NCBI GenBank assembly: GCA_964036665.1
Contig: OZ038527.1
Location: 26,329,901-26,393,900, forward strand
Length of the DNA stretch: 64,000 bases
Direction of reading: 5' to 3'
From: Gordius sp. MW1
Taxonomy: Eukaryota > Nematomorpha > Gordioida > Gordea > Gordiidae
A model generated the notes under the pieces. It had not been told where the DNA came from and searched no databases. It saw nothing but the letters and a program-made list of their open reading frames with translations. The position numbers and the translations under genes are program-made. Within the stretch, counting starts at the first letter, position 1. Every line of letters begins with the position of its first letter. Shown one piece after another: positions 10,925-23,700 of this stretch.

Positions 10925-11770
10925 TGCAACATTGATTAAATTTTGTTGCCAAAATTTTGATGATTTTAAATCGATAAATTTTTGTGATCGGGAATTGGAG
11001 GAAGTTTAATGTTGGGCCGGTAAATTTATAATAATGCATTGTATTTAAATACATTACTCTTCTTACTAGTACCCTTGTATTGATATTTATCCAAGCCATT
11101 TGTGATGTTAAGTGCTTTTATACCCCCCAAATATGACTAAACCATGTAAGCTAACAGTTTTTTTTAATTTAAACCACTTTGTTACCAAAGATAATAACTC
11201 ACTAGTTTTGCTGGTATAACGGTAAAAGTTTTAGATTTCAACTTAGGGCTTGTCTTAATATCATCGGATTCAGATTTAAATGGCGCAAATTTATCTTTAT
11301 CCTATATCCGATTCAATTTCATGTATCAAACTCGGTTTTAATTAGTAATATTTTGTTTTTTTGTTAGTTAAAACGTTTTTTTTTTGCTTATTTCAACTCT
11401 TGAGATTAATCGCTGTTATATTATGCATCTGAAATGTCAATCTGCTGTGAATTCTAAGTTAAGACACGGCTATGTTATAACCCGTTCAACGATTTTTGCT
11501 GCGCAGCAAAATCCGATATTAAGATAAGCCCTGAAGGAGGATAATTTTATTAGAAACTGATTCCTTGAATACATTTTTTAATTAAATTTTTCTCTCTAAC
11601 ACGCAAGAATATTTCCGTTTACGATACAGTGAAAAAAGCAGGATGCTAATAGCGCGAGATTTGAAAAAATTGTTTTATACTTTGGGTCAAAAAAAATTTA
11701 ATTTCCAATTATTTATTTAGAAACAGTATTGCTAATTTTCATCGAGTTTCCATGACTTGGGACAATTATA
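10640..11770 (-). repeat. segmental duplication copy B (Ly6 exon 1 and upstream DNA)
   Basis: Same-orientation copy of 430-1290. It includes exon 1 and roughly 800 bp of upstream DNA, and it ends near the gagtttccatgac segment. It is longer than copy A because of the MITE at 11245-11532. Confidence 0.8.
11245..11532. mobile_element. MITE absent from the paralogous copy (filled site)
   Basis: The element begins agggcttgtcttaatatc and ends gatattaagataagccct, an inverted repeat of about 22 bp. The duplicated locus at about 1048 reads directly across this point (caacttagacttaggag), so the insertion came after the duplication. The flanking target duplication is unclear (tta/tga), perhaps because one side has mutated. 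The interior has no coding capacity. Confidence 0.75.
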
Positions 11771-12170
11771 CAAATATTATAATATACATGCCCTCATCCT
11801 AAAAATTTTATGGCAATACATATGCTAGGTAAATTTCATAACAACTCAATTTATTAAGCTTAATTTATAAATTAACACATTTCATAAATTTTTTATAATA
11901 ATTTTTTTATTTTCAGAGAAAAATGTTTTCAAGCATTTGGATTTATTAATATTATAAGCAAAGGTCATTATTAATTTGCGAGGAATTATTTAGCCGTTAT
12001 AAAGCGACAACCACAAGTTGCCAAAAAATTGATATAAAGGTAATCAGTCAGGCCCAAAAACAAAAATAGAATTTGGGCTCGGGCGAGGTCGAAAAAATTT
12101 AAGCTAACCAGCGGTCATCAGCCAGTCTATATGCGAAAGCCAAATTAAAGTCTTTTACAGAAGCATAAGC
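11771..12170. other. intergenic, a CCCGA-like scrap only
   Basis: AT-rich sequence. A fragment near 12055-12100 (gggctcgggcgaggtcg) looks like an arm of the CCCGA-rich hAT-like family. Nothing else is recognised. Confidence 0.4.
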
Positions 12171-12176
12171 CCACGA

Positions 12177-12310
12177 TAGTGTTGGAAAAACGGCTGGGTT
12201 TTGCTTGGTCGACTAAACATAAACAACCCAAAGCTTTTTTGATCCGTTTTTTTATTCGCATAAATATACCAAAAGTTTTTTGGTTTTTACAGCACTTGCC
12301 CACAGCCATT
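12177..12310. mobile_element. TAGTGTTG MITE, partial copy
   Basis: The left end (tagtgttggaaaaacggct, then gggttttgcttggtcgac) matches the family at 9510. The right terminal repeat is missing, so it is truncated or interrupted by the fragment at 12350. Confidence 0.55.
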
Positions 12311-12349
12311 AAAAACCCTTATAAGTTACCCCAGCAATTATTGAAAATT

Positions 12350-12415
12350 TACAAGTTAAACAGGACGGACGGACAACCAAAAACGAGCCCATATATTGCA
12401 TAGCAATTAAAATAT
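12350..12415. repeat. solo end of the satellite-bearing element
   Basis: The string acggacggacaac, aaaaacgagcccat, attgcatagcaatt matches one terminus of the elements at 21892 and 62834. It indicates a third, end-only copy. Confidence 0.65.
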
Positions 12416-12754
12416 ATTTTAAATAGTATTAATAAAAAAACACAACAATTCATAAAATATTTAATTTCCGAGTAGAAACAAGTTAACATCCTTATGCCCT
12501 TCAAAATTCTAAAATTTTGCATAAAATTGAAATCCTAACTAGGCCTGTAGATAAGTTACAATCTAAATTAAACATAACATATAATTTAAGTTTACAAGAA
12601 ACGCTGGTTTTTAATGATTTTTTTAATACTGAATCACCTGCATATAATTGCATGAAACGTATAATTTTTCGGGTAAGATGCATTTGAATGGAAGTTGGCC
12701 AGGCAAAATCGAGAATGCTTTTAATAATAACTATTACTTATTTCATAAACTTTT

Positions 12755-12938
12755 AACTCTGGCTAGGTTTTGTGTGGACGACCTCTAATTTTAGTCTACT
12801 TAACATAAACAGGCCAAAGGTTTTTCAATTTGATTTTCTTAGTTGACCTATAGGCTTAGTCGAAATTTGAAGAGTAGACCAGTAACGACCGTTGGCTTTA
12901 GTTTAACCAAACAAAACGCAGCCATTTTTACAACACTG
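12755..12938. mobile_element. TAGTGTTG MITE, copy
   Basis: The right end (gcagccatttttacaacact) is intact, the left end is eroded (ggctaggttttgtgtggac). The interior holds the family's ataaacaggccaaagg and taggcttagtcg motifs. Confidence 0.6.
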
Positions 12939-13399
12939 CTTTCAACTTTTAGCATAAATTTTTACACATATATCAGGTGGAGTTAGTTAGATTCCTGAAT
13001 CTACAATTAAAAAAAAATGATCTTTAAAAATTATTATTAACACTTATGTAAAATGATTTTTAAATTTAACCGTTCCCAAATGGGTCTTTTCATGGCTCCT
13101 CAATATTTCCAAAATTTTATAAAAGTTTGCTTAAAAATTAATTTTTTAGTCACATTAAAAGCATTCCATAGCCTCGTTTAAAAGTTAGTGTAAACATTTT
13201 AGCCAACTTCCACTCTCATTAGACTCGATGAAATGAAATTGTGCGCATTATATAATATAAATGGAGTTATGGAGATATAAAACGGATAGTTAATGATTAA
13301 AAATGACACGATTTGTGTATATATTAGATGTGTGGTGGTGACATGGTTTTAAAATATATTTATCCCCCTTCATTATAATTTTCAAATAAAATTTCGAAG

Positions 13400-13632
13400 A
13401 GAAAAATAAGTTGCTAAATTCAAAATGGCGGAGCAGTGCTGAAGGAATGAATCGAAGATGAACTAGAATGGGATGAGGAACAGGACGAAGATAAATTTTC
13501 GCACAGTCCGACCCCCTCGACCGATGAAAAAGAATCGGCACGACCGGGATTCGAACCCAAGGTGTCGTCGATGTAGGGTATGTTGTAGGACGAGTCCAAA
13601 CCTCCAACCGACGGTGCTACGCGGAGAGCTGC
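13400..13632 (-). mobile_element. tRNA-derived SINE-like element
   Basis: Reading the minus strand from 13632, a box A-like stretch (tagcaccgtcggttgg) is followed about 55 bp later by a perfect box B (ggttcgaatcc) at about 13550, inside a T-arm context (ttgggttcgaatcccggtcg). A unique body continues to about 13400. Spacing and boxes fit an RNA polymerase III promoter of a tRNA-related SINE; the head is too diverged to fold as a functional tRNA. No A-tail or target duplication is confirmed. Confidence 0.55.
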
Positions 13633-13931
13633 ATTATGACAACATTAGGGAAAACTTGATATATGATAGAGGGCAAAATGAACCCTTTAAAAATTAGGTT
13701 TTTTTAAAAGTATGATAATTTTATGGGCTTGGCTGGGATTTGATAAATCAATAAGTAAAAAAATTTTCTTATAAATGTCCTGAAAAATACATACTAGAAG
13801 ACGACTGCTCGGTATTGACTTTTAGAACTTCGTTGTTAAAAGCATTGGTGGGCAACAGACTGTACAGACATTTGCAAGATTTAGACGCGTCCCGTAGCCC
13901 GCTATGTTTGTTTTGGACATTTTTGAAAGAT

Positions 13932-13988
13932 TTACAAGTCAGCGGGTAGGACATGGAATACAGGGGGGTAGTTAGGTTTGTTTGACCA
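13932..13988 (-). CDS. candidate terminal exon of the MGRN1-like gene
   Basis: A good acceptor (ggtttcag|TGG) is followed by 18 codons (ending HVLPADL) and a TAA stop, in phase 0. That matches the phase left by the GTGAGA donor at 14771, so it could be the last exon of the E3 ligase gene. The whole 13780-13990 region is open in several frames on both strands, including a protein-like plus-strand reading, so chance or another gene cannot be excluded. Confidence 0.25.
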   Translation of the reverse strand, partial: WSNKPNYPPVFHVLPADL

Positions 13989-14069
13989 CTGAAACCAACC
14001 TTAACGTTAGAATTCTTGGCCTAGTAAAAGCAACACGAGCATATAATTATAATTATACAAATGGCATAA

Positions 14070-14180
14070 AGTAGATAGACTGCTCATCAACTTTAAAGTG
14101 TACCGTTTTTTCCGCCGCCATTTTGAATTGTGCAGCAAAAATAAGGGAAGGACATATAGATTTTAGTAATTTGGGTTATC
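14070..14180 (+). repeat. short dispersed repeat, copy of 9015-9115
   Basis: Same order of motifs as at 9015-9115 (tagactgctcat, gtgtaccgtttt, gccattttgaa, gggaaggac). The family is not recognised. Confidence 0.55.
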
Positions 14181-14720
14181 TAATAGTCTTTTTAAAACGT
14201 ATTAAACGTTAAAAACAGCATTTGAAAATATAATTCATTTACAAAATTCATAAAAATAAAAATACTGTGATGATGCGATGTTAAAGCAGCTTATTGCCAT
14301 CTACATGTTACTAAATAATCATTTAACAGCCTTCTTTTTTATAAATAAACTAATGAGAAGCAAAATTCACTTTTGATGTTTTATCAATGGGGTACAGTGC
14401 CGAAACAAGGGAGATTGTTTAAAAATGGTGGATTTAATGGTACACATTTTACCCTATGAAACATATGACATGAGCAGTCTATGTAGTAAAACTCACCCCA
14501 CGCTAAAATTCAAAGTTCAACATTGTTATAACAATTTAAATCATAATAAAAAATTTTTCAGAAATATTTATCAGGTAAGAGGTATAAAAAAATCATTTAA
14601 AAATGGTCTAAAGATGTCTTTGTTTAAAAAATCGCAATTATATATTAATATCCCAAATTTCCGTCTTATATAACCATATAAGATCAAAATATAAACTTTA
14701 TAAAACAATTAAAAAATTAG
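14181..14720. other. intron or intergenic, nothing recognised
   Basis: AT-rich sequence between the last supported MGRN1-like exon and the candidate terminal exon. An open stretch of 82 codons on the plus strand (14425-14673) has no recognisable domain and no splice partners. Confidence 0.4.
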
Positions 14721-14771
14721 TTATTTTAAACTCTGAGCGATTGCATAATAATAATAATAACTGGGTCTCAC
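14721..14771 (-). other. read-through extension of the last supported MGRN1-like exon
   Basis: If the GTGAGA donor at 14771 is not used, the frame runs on through an (ATA)n microsatellite (a run of Tyr codons) to a stop at 14721. The microsatellite makes coding use less likely than splicing. Confidence 0.3.
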
Positions 14772-17700
14772 TGTGGATAATTTTTGATGATCGGAAGAAC
14801 GAGAAAGATTTTGGGGATTTTGGTTGATTTGTGAAGAGCTGGAATTTAATACGCGTTCCGAGAGAGACTTTTGCATTTCAGGGGCATCTTTCTGCTTGGG
14901 ACTAATCGTTTCAAACAAATTATATAAAAAATTTGTTCATTAAATGCCAACGATATTTTTTTAGATTTTCCGGCTGAGCCTATGGCGAAGGCTAAACCAT
15001 CTGACAAAAGATACAATCGTTTCGCGGTGTTGTAAAAACGGCCCCTAGATTTTGTATGGTCGACCTATGGTTTTAGTTGACTAAACATAAACAGACCACT
15101 GGTTTGACCATGAAACTCTTAATCTATTTATGCGACTCAGAAAAGGAGATTAAAAAACGTTTGGTCTGCTTTTGTTTAGTCGACCATACAACCCAGAACC
15201 GTTTTTACAAGATTTAGACCTTTAGTGAAAGGGGTTGGAATATAATTTATTGAGGGGAAATTATAACAATGGTAACGAATATATAAATTGCGAGTTTATG
15301 TAGCAATAGATAACGATAAACATTCAGATTAAAGTTAATTCTCTTCGTGTATTCTTTCTCTTATCACCTTGTGCGTATCACAACCAAATCACAATTTCAA
15401 GGTAAATAAATGTGTTTCCCTAAAGACCTGTGACTAGCGTTATTATCTATCGCGTCTTATAGACTTAAGCTGTAGAGAGGAGTAAAATAACCTTCAAAAA
15501 AATCTTTCTTGAGAAGCGCTCCCCTAGTGTAAGGCCATTAATTTTAATAATAGCCTCCCTTATGTCCTAAATCTTGGATAAAATTACTATGAGGCGAGCG
15601 GTGTTGATATTACAGCACCTTGACGTGCGCCCTCTTTCCGAGCTAAACTTCTCTGTGGAGAACATGGGCATATACTAAGATGGGAGACGAATGGTGTAAG
15701 TCTCGAAAAGTACTGGACATGGAGGTACCGGGGGGAAGAGAGGAAGAGGACGACCTCGTGTCACTGGAAAGGGCAGTAAGTGGACAAAGTTATGAAATCT
15801 AAGAAGATTAATCAAGACATGGCAGGCACTTACCCGATCAAGATGGAAGAAACTCATCAAAACAAACTCTACGACCGTGCCACCAAATACTTGATTAAGA
15901 AGAAGAAGAAGACTGTATAATAGCATACGGCGTGTTTTTGACCATAACAACTAGCTTAATATCAAATGGCACATCCGAGTTCAGGGGCGTAGCCAGGATT
16001 GGAATTAAAATGGATGCAATAATAATATAAGGAGGGGCAAAATAGAGGGGCAAAATAATAATTTTGCCAAATTTTAGCTATAATTATATCAAATTCCAAA
16101 GAATTTGGGGATTTAAAGGGGGGGGCAGCCGCCCCTCCCTGCCACCCCCTGGCTAAATGATACACTAGTGGTTGGTTTGCAGCCAATCACATTAAAAGTC
16201 ATCAAAAAAGAAGAGACCACCAGTTATGGTTGACCCCTCGGCGCGCCCTTTACAACATTAACAGTGACAAAGTGAATCACTCCAAAGCAACATGGGCGTA
16301 GCCAAGGGAGGGGCAGCTGCCCCCCTCAAATTCCACAAATTTATTGATATTTATTATTATGGCTAAAATTCAAAAAATGATCATTTAGCCCCTCCCTAAA
16401 TCATAAATCCCAATACTGGCTACGCCCACGCAAGGCAATGTGTCATATTTGCCCATCTCAAATGAATATAAGCCTCAAAGCCTAACTTCCATTTAAAAAT
16501 TCATAAAACAATTTTCAATTTTCATTCGCAGCAAAACATCGAGGAAGGGGGAAGTTTCGGGCTGGGCCCAAATTTGAATACCTAGCTGGCTGAGATGTCT
16601 CTCCAAATTTTTCGAGCTCCCATTTGCGTTTGAAGTAAGCAACCTTTTCTGTATAATACAAAATAAAAGTATAAAAGAGGCGTCAATCAATTTGGTCATA
16701 TATTATGTTGATAAGTAACAGCCGTATCCACACTAGTGTTGTAAAAACGGCTGGATTTTGTTTGGTCGACCCTTGGTTTCACCAAGACTAACAGGGTTGC
16801 TTTGGCCTGTTTTTCAAATTTCGACTAAGCCTAGAGGTCGAACTAAGAAAAACAGACCAAAAAGTTTTAGGTTTAGTCATGTATAGTCGACTAAAACCAA
16901 AAAATCGACTCAACAAAACCCAGCCGCGAGCAAAATATTAAGGTAACTTTAATCCCCACCTCTCATCTGTATAAAACATCAATGGCAACTTTAAACCAAA
17001 TTTATCATCTTCTTTTGAGTAATGGTTTAATTTGTTAAAATAAATAGAATTCCTAACCCCACATATAACTATTAACCTATTCAGTATTATCTATAAATCT
17101 TAATTTGTATTTTAAAAAAAACATGCAAAAATCCGATATAAACCTTACATTAGCATTAGCACCAAGCAAATACAGTTTCAGCAAAAAATCTTTATTAAAA
17201 TTCATGAATTTTCCCCGTTAATGTTACTTGAGGGAAATTTTGTTATAGTCACTACTGTTGTAAACACGGTTGGGTTTTGTTTGGATGACCTTTGGTTGTA
17301 GTCGACTAAACATAAACCGACCAAAAACCTATGGTCTGTTTATGTTAGTCGAATACAACCAAGACCAAACAAAACTAGCCCTTTTTACAACACTAATATT
17401 TACCATCCATAAGCGCTTGTCCTGGATTAGAAACTTCTTCGGGGATGAAGTCAGGTGGAAAACCCGATAATATTCTTAATTCTCGAAGCAATTGAGGAGC
17501 GGGCAAGGCTAAAAGTTGGTCTACTGTTTTGTTATGTGAGGGTCTGTTGAATGCCAACTTAGAACTACTAACCAAATTGAAAACGGGAGGTACTCTAGGA
17601 GGCAAAGATCCATTCAATGCTTCTATCAGGGGCACGGTCTCGAATCCTTTAGGTATAATACCCGCTGGTAAAGGAGCTATCCCGCCTTCCTACAAACATT

Positions 17701-20700
17701 CAATATATTTTTAAAGGTGGGGGGGGGGGGCAAGGAGGGGCGGCTACCCTCCTCTATATCCAATAATTTGTTGAAATTTATTAAAATTAAGGCTAAAAAA
17801 ACGCAAATATTTATCATTTTGCCCCTCCCTAAATCATTATTACCCCCCCCCCCCCCCTTTTAATTTAAATGCAAGCTACGCTCATGCTGGGTTATGTTTA
17901 AGTGAGGTATTACTGGTTTAGAAGCTATAATTTCGAAAAGCTTCATTGCAATTTTTATAAATTTTTGGCTTTACAAAATAAATTAAATAGGCGAAATATA
18001 GTAAGGTACCAAAAGAGGCGACCTTAAACTATAATTACAACAGATTTATAATATAAATAAAAATATAGTCGTGGGTAGTGTTCAGTTTAACAACCTCGTT
18101 TGTGTGGTTTTTTTATTTTAAAATCTATGACTTTTGAAGCTAAGGTCAAAATAAAAAACGTTTCTTAACAAAATAAAATAAAAATCTTATTTTTTGAAGG
18201 CAATTTTTACAATTTCGTTTTGAAAGTGTCATTTAATCATGTTTAGACTTTTGGATTCCTAAGGGGCTTGCAGTATATAAAATGATCACGATAATTACCG
18301 ATGATCTTTTGCCCCCAACCCTGGCTGGGGGACTATCCCTCGAGGAAGAGGGTAGTGGCGGAGCAACCGCCCCTTCCGGTTGTCGTGAGGGTGAGGCCTG
18401 ATTTGGGGTGGGAGGAAGTGGGCGTTGCCTTTTTCGCCTAAGGACTTTGCATCTCAGCAAAGCTTTGAACGGAACTCTGCAGACCGGGCACGCACCCGCC
18501 TGATACCTGAATGGATATTAATAACACATTATAACTTCTGAAGCTACAAAAAACGTGAAAACTAAAAACATTTTTTCATTCTAAAAATGACATTTTTTGG
18601 CTAAAAAATGTTTAATGTTTAAGATTAAGAGTCAATATGTCATATAACCTAAAATAACTTCATTTTGTTACGGGTTCCTTAACACTAGAGACTTTTAAGA
18701 GTCAATATGTCATATAACCTAAAATAACTTCATTTTGTTACGGGTTCCTTAACACTAGAGACCAGCAAAGTCTCTTTTTTTCAACCCAAACCTGACTCCA
18801 AAGCAAAAAATTTCAACCCCAACCTGACCCGAAGACTTTTCAATTTCGGGTCCGAGTCGGGCTTCGGGTCACCCTTGAAGGTCTTTACTTAACACCCCCT
18901 TGATCACTTGTTAAAAAAGTGAGAGTGAGACTTCAAAACTTCAAAAGTCTACTAGATTAGATTTTTAAATAACTTTTTAAGCTTAATACACGAAATGACT
19001 ACTTAGCTTTCCGCTACCTAATATTCCCATTAATTTCGATCGATTATCACTTTTCATATCCAAAGGAATCTTTTTTTCGTAGAATTAGCATTTAATATGT
19101 CGGCACAGAATTGAATATTAAATTTGATCGTTTTCTGCTAAGTACATAAATGAAAGTCTTTAGTTAGTTTGGAGCTGATTTCTCAACGTTAAACTTAACA
19201 AAAACCGGATATCAGATTTGCTAAAAAATTTGTGCCCGAACCCGCCCTGTTTTATTACCAAGCTACCCGCCCAGCCATGTCCGAAATATTAGAGCTACAC
19301 AATGAGGTTATACAAATTTTTTAGAAACTAATATCGTTATATCTCGTAAAAAACTTAAATTTATTTGGATAAGAACTAGGATTAACAAAAATGATATAAT
19401 CTAATCACATACAAAACGTTATATTATTTAAACATATCATAGAGCCCGAATCGCCGGAAGACAGTTGCCCGGGCCGGCTCGTGGGCCGGGCTCTGATTAA
19501 ATCTCTCAATGTTGAGGGTTATTTTGAGTTTGCAATAACATCCAACGCGTTTTTTGTGGTCTTTTTTGCGAAAAATCACGGATAAAATGTCTTACGTATT
19601 ACCTAATGTTGTAAAAACGGCTGGGGGGGGTTTTGTTTGGTCGACCTATGGGTTCAACTAAGACTGACGGTCGATTCTGGTCCGTTTTTCAAATTTCGAC
19701 CAAGCCTAGAAGTCGACTAAGAAGATCAGACCAAACAAAACCCAGTCAACACTATACTATTACCTGAGAGCGTTTCCGCACGCGTGACATAGACAAAGAT
19801 GACGACAGGGGAGTATTAGGGTGTCGCGCAAACTGCTTAGACAAACCACGCATTCCGCGTTACACCATACGAAAGCGTCTTCCTCCTCCTCCCCCTCTGC
19901 CTCCTCCTGACCCCCCACATCGGCACCGCCCACTGCAGGAAGCAGAAGATTTTAAAAATTTTGAGGTGAATATAAATCATTTCTATGGAGGGGATTTATA
20001 ATTTTTTTAGAAATAATAGATAAAATGAATTGAAGGCACGAATTAAGTAATTTCTAATATATAAAAAGCATATTCGGGTTAAATTAAAGACAAATAAACG
20101 TTTAAATCGTTTGGTATTGTTTGCTCGATTTAGATACCTTAGTTGTTAAGGAATTAGAGGGCCGTATCTGGAATTAAATCAAGTTAGATGATAGACATTA
20201 ATTGTATATTGTTTAAAATATACTAATTCTGATAAGCTTAAATTTGATATAAAGCCTATTAGACACACGTGTGTTAATGAGCTTAGCAGGGACAAACGTT
20301 TTTAAGCCACGATCACGTGATAAATCCTAACATCTGTTTCGAATGAATGAATGCCAACCTGGTTCTTCTTCCGAAGTCAGCATCCCATCAGCTGATGGCG
20401 AGGTTTCCGTTTCAGGCGTACTTTCTTCATTCATGATGAGATTCATCACGGTACGATCGCCGCCATCTTTTTCCTAAATTAACAATTAAGGAATTATAGC
20501 TTCAATTTATTATTATGGGGTCTAAATGACCCCAACAAAAACTACCTAATAAAGAGATATTGTCACACTTTAACTTTAAAAATTACATTTAATTATAGTT
20601 TTGATACAAGTTATTATAATTTAGGGATCTGCAAAATCACTTTTTGTTAACCCAAACCCGACCCAAAAGCATTTTAGAAATATTCAACCCTAACAGACCC

Positions 20701-23700
20701 GAAGTCAAGTACGAGTCGGGTTTCGGGTCACCCAATAATTTCCAGGGAAATCAATTTTAAACTTTTATACACAAATTAAATTAAGTAAAAAAACTGATTG
20801 TAAGGGTATCCTCTATCATACTCTTATAGAACAACTAAGCTGCTTTACCTTAGTCACATCACATAAATTAAAAAACTACTTTTATTAACAAACGGCTAAA
20901 AAATTCGAAGAAAACTAACACTTTCCGCGGAGTGAAGGGGCTGAGGGCGGGGCTCAAACAGCTGATCGGGTTGTAGGGGTGAGGGTGGAAATACTTTTCT
21001 ATTTTTATTTTCGATCCCGTACACCTCGTGGATGAGGTAGGATAGTCCGTCGGCTACCAGTTTTTGCTTCAAAGGTTTGAGCACGTGACCACCCGAACTA
21101 CGATCTCGGCTCCGTTCGATCGAAGCCAGGGTCACGTGAACTTGCCGGTTTACATCTGGGCGTAAGATACACAAATTGAGCGCCACTTTATTTTTTTAAA
21201 TTAAGGCAAAATCATTTCAACTTACCAGAGCTAGTCCCCAAGCTTAAAGTCCTATAAAGTCGTATTTTCTAACCCGACCCCACCCGAAAGCATTTTAAAG
21301 TTATCAACCAGTCCGATCGGGTCTGGCTTCTGGTCATGCGTGCAAATCTCTAATTTCATCAATGGTTTATAATAATTTTAACTAGGGATATAACTTTCAA
21401 AAGCTTTTGACCCTCTTAAAGTATAATTTTAAAAATTTAGGATATAAGGTTTATTTATGTAGTGTTCTTTCATGTTTATTAACATTTCACGAAACACGGG
21501 TTTAAGGCTCACATGTCATAACCATAGACTAGATCATAGGCGAAGCCAAGGAGTGGCAGGGAGGGGCAGCTGCCCCCCCTTTTAATTCTAAAAATCTTAA
21601 ATTTTTTTATCTAATTATGGCTGAAATTTGCAAAAAATCTCATTTTGCCCCTCCCAAAATCATTATTGCCCTCCCCCCTCTAATTCCCATCCTGGCCGCA
21701 CATGGACTAGATAAACTAACAAAATTCAAAATTTTAAACCTCCTAATACCTTAGAAAAGTTATTTATGGTTTGTTTTTTGAGATAGCAAATATTATAACA
21801 TCCCTTTTTCTGCAGAATTTAAAACTTATGAATCCAGCACACCTGGCGAAATGCACAACTGGGAAAAAGTCAAAATAGTCGCAAATGTGCTTATTAATTG
21901 CTATGCAATTTATGGGCTCGTTTTTGGTTGTCCGTTGTCCTCCCTATCTATTTGCATTGGGTATATTAGGTTATCAATTTTTTAAATTAATGCATGAGAA
22001 ATAGGTGCCCCACCCCTCATCTCTATCTCCCTCGCTTTCGGGCGGGGTCGGGTTTTAATTGCTACGTTAAATTAATGCATAAGTATTTCTATTCGTTTTT
22101 GAATTGGGTAACATTGATATTAATTGCTATAATTACCCTATGCCCTCCACTACAAGGGCCTATGCCTCTACTGATATGGGTCCCTGTGCCCCTACAAAAG
22201 CCTATGCCTCTATTAATGTGGGTTCGAACCCCGGCGAACGTTCTGAATTGCTGGTTCGATTCCCGGAGAGGGCGAATTTTTTTTTTATTTTTTAAATTAA
22301 ATTAATATATTTTTCCTCTTACTACCATTGATAATATGACTTTTTGGCCGTCCGCTTGTTCTATTATTGTTTCATTTTATTATATAATAAACATAAATAA
22401 AAGTTGTTTACTTTTAATTGCTATGCAATTTAACTAGTTTTTGGGTTAGAATCCCGGAGTTTTTTTTGACTCTTATGATTGTTCTTGTTACTATCATTGA
22501 TAATAAGACTTTTTGGCCGTCCGCTGGCTGCTGACCAATGAAAAAATGACCATTGGCCAAAATGTGAATCCGAGTTTATTTTTTCATTTTTTTTGACTAT
22601 TATGATTGTTCCTGTTTACCATTGCTATTATGACTTTTTGGCCGTCCGCTGGCTCCTGACCGATGGAAAAAATGACCATTGGCCAAAATGTGAATCGAAA
22701 TTATTTTTTTCGTTTTTTTTGACTATTATGATTGTTCCTGTTCCTACCATTGCTATTATGACTTTTTGGCCGTCCGCTGGCTGCTGACCAATGGAATAAA
22801 ATGACCATTGGCCAAAATGTGATTCGAAAACTTTTTTTTCGTTTTTTTTGACTATTATGAATTTATATCTTTTACCGTGTCCTGGCTGCTGACCAATGGA
22901 AAAAAATGACCATTGGCCAAAATGTGATTCGAAAATTTTTTTTTCGTATTTTTTTACTCTTATGAATTTATATCCACTTTTACCGTGTGCTGGCTGCTGA
23001 CCAATGGAAAAAATGACCATTGGCCAAAGTGAGCCTCAAAATTTTTTTTCCCGTTTTTTTGGCTATCATTGACTTATAGAGTATCTGTTGGTACTGACCA
23101 ATAGAGAAAAAATGACCATTGGCCAAATTTTTGATTTTTTTAATTAAAAATTGTTCAAATTCAACAAAAAATTTCTCCCAACAATTCTGCAAATTCTTAA
23201 CATTGTGATGTTTTATAATATAATGTTTGTTAGACCCATAATCACTAAAGGCCATAAAAACTAATGTAATACGCAACTAGATGCAAACACTAAATCTATC
23301 TTTAACCCTTGCCTATATTACATTTTGCCTATAAATGGAAAATTTGTATAAATAATTAATTAATCCTTAGGCATTTAATACCCCCCTATAGGCATTCTCG
23401 CCCCTTCCCACCTTTCTCGCCCATAAATTGCATAGCAAATATGATACATTTATACGAAGTACAGATGAGTCGTCCCCCCTTCCCTTCCCCTCTTCCCTTC
23501 CCTTCTCCTTCTTCCCACGAGGGCCGAAGGCACGAGTTCTATATACATATATATATGATTTTTATATACAATATATATCATACTTCTCTTTAGAATTGCA
23601 ATATATAATAAAATTTAGCAAACCTACACAAAATTTGTGTGCTTAAATATACAATGGAAAACCTAAGAGTGACAATGATATTTAACTAGCAAGAGATCGT

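Larger units (their letters stand above)
21892..23538 (-). mobile_element. satellite-bearing element, short copy (inverted relative to 59443-62834)
   Basis: One end is ttaattgctatgcaatttat, followed by gggctcgttttt; the other end is a polypyrimidine tract and a short hairpin (gggccgaaggc). The same ends, inverted, bound the element at 59443-62834, and the order of inner parts is the same: a cassette of gcctatgcctctactgatat repeats, a tRNA T-arm-like segment, then a tandem array (about 22440-23140) of roughly seven units with ttggccaatggtcatt cores. No transposase is visible. It lies in the largest intron of the MGRN1-like gene. Confidence 0.75.

Noticed and set aside
13473..13697. Plus-strand open frame over the SINE-like element
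   Set aside because: Explained by the SINE on the minus strand; no domain.
13780..13960. Plus-strand open stretch reading LTFRTSLLKALVGNRLYRHL
   Set aside because: Protein-like and bounded by possible splice sites, but the opposite strand is also open and I recognise no family.
22440..23140. CRISPR-like array
   Set aside because: Repeats are about 100-130 bp with three recurring spacers in a eukaryotic setting; it is a satellite.
22593..23276. Open frames of 60-130 codons in the 22.4-23.2 kb region on both strands
   Set aside because: They arise from in-phase repetition of satellite units; the peptides repeat the same words and occur on both strands.
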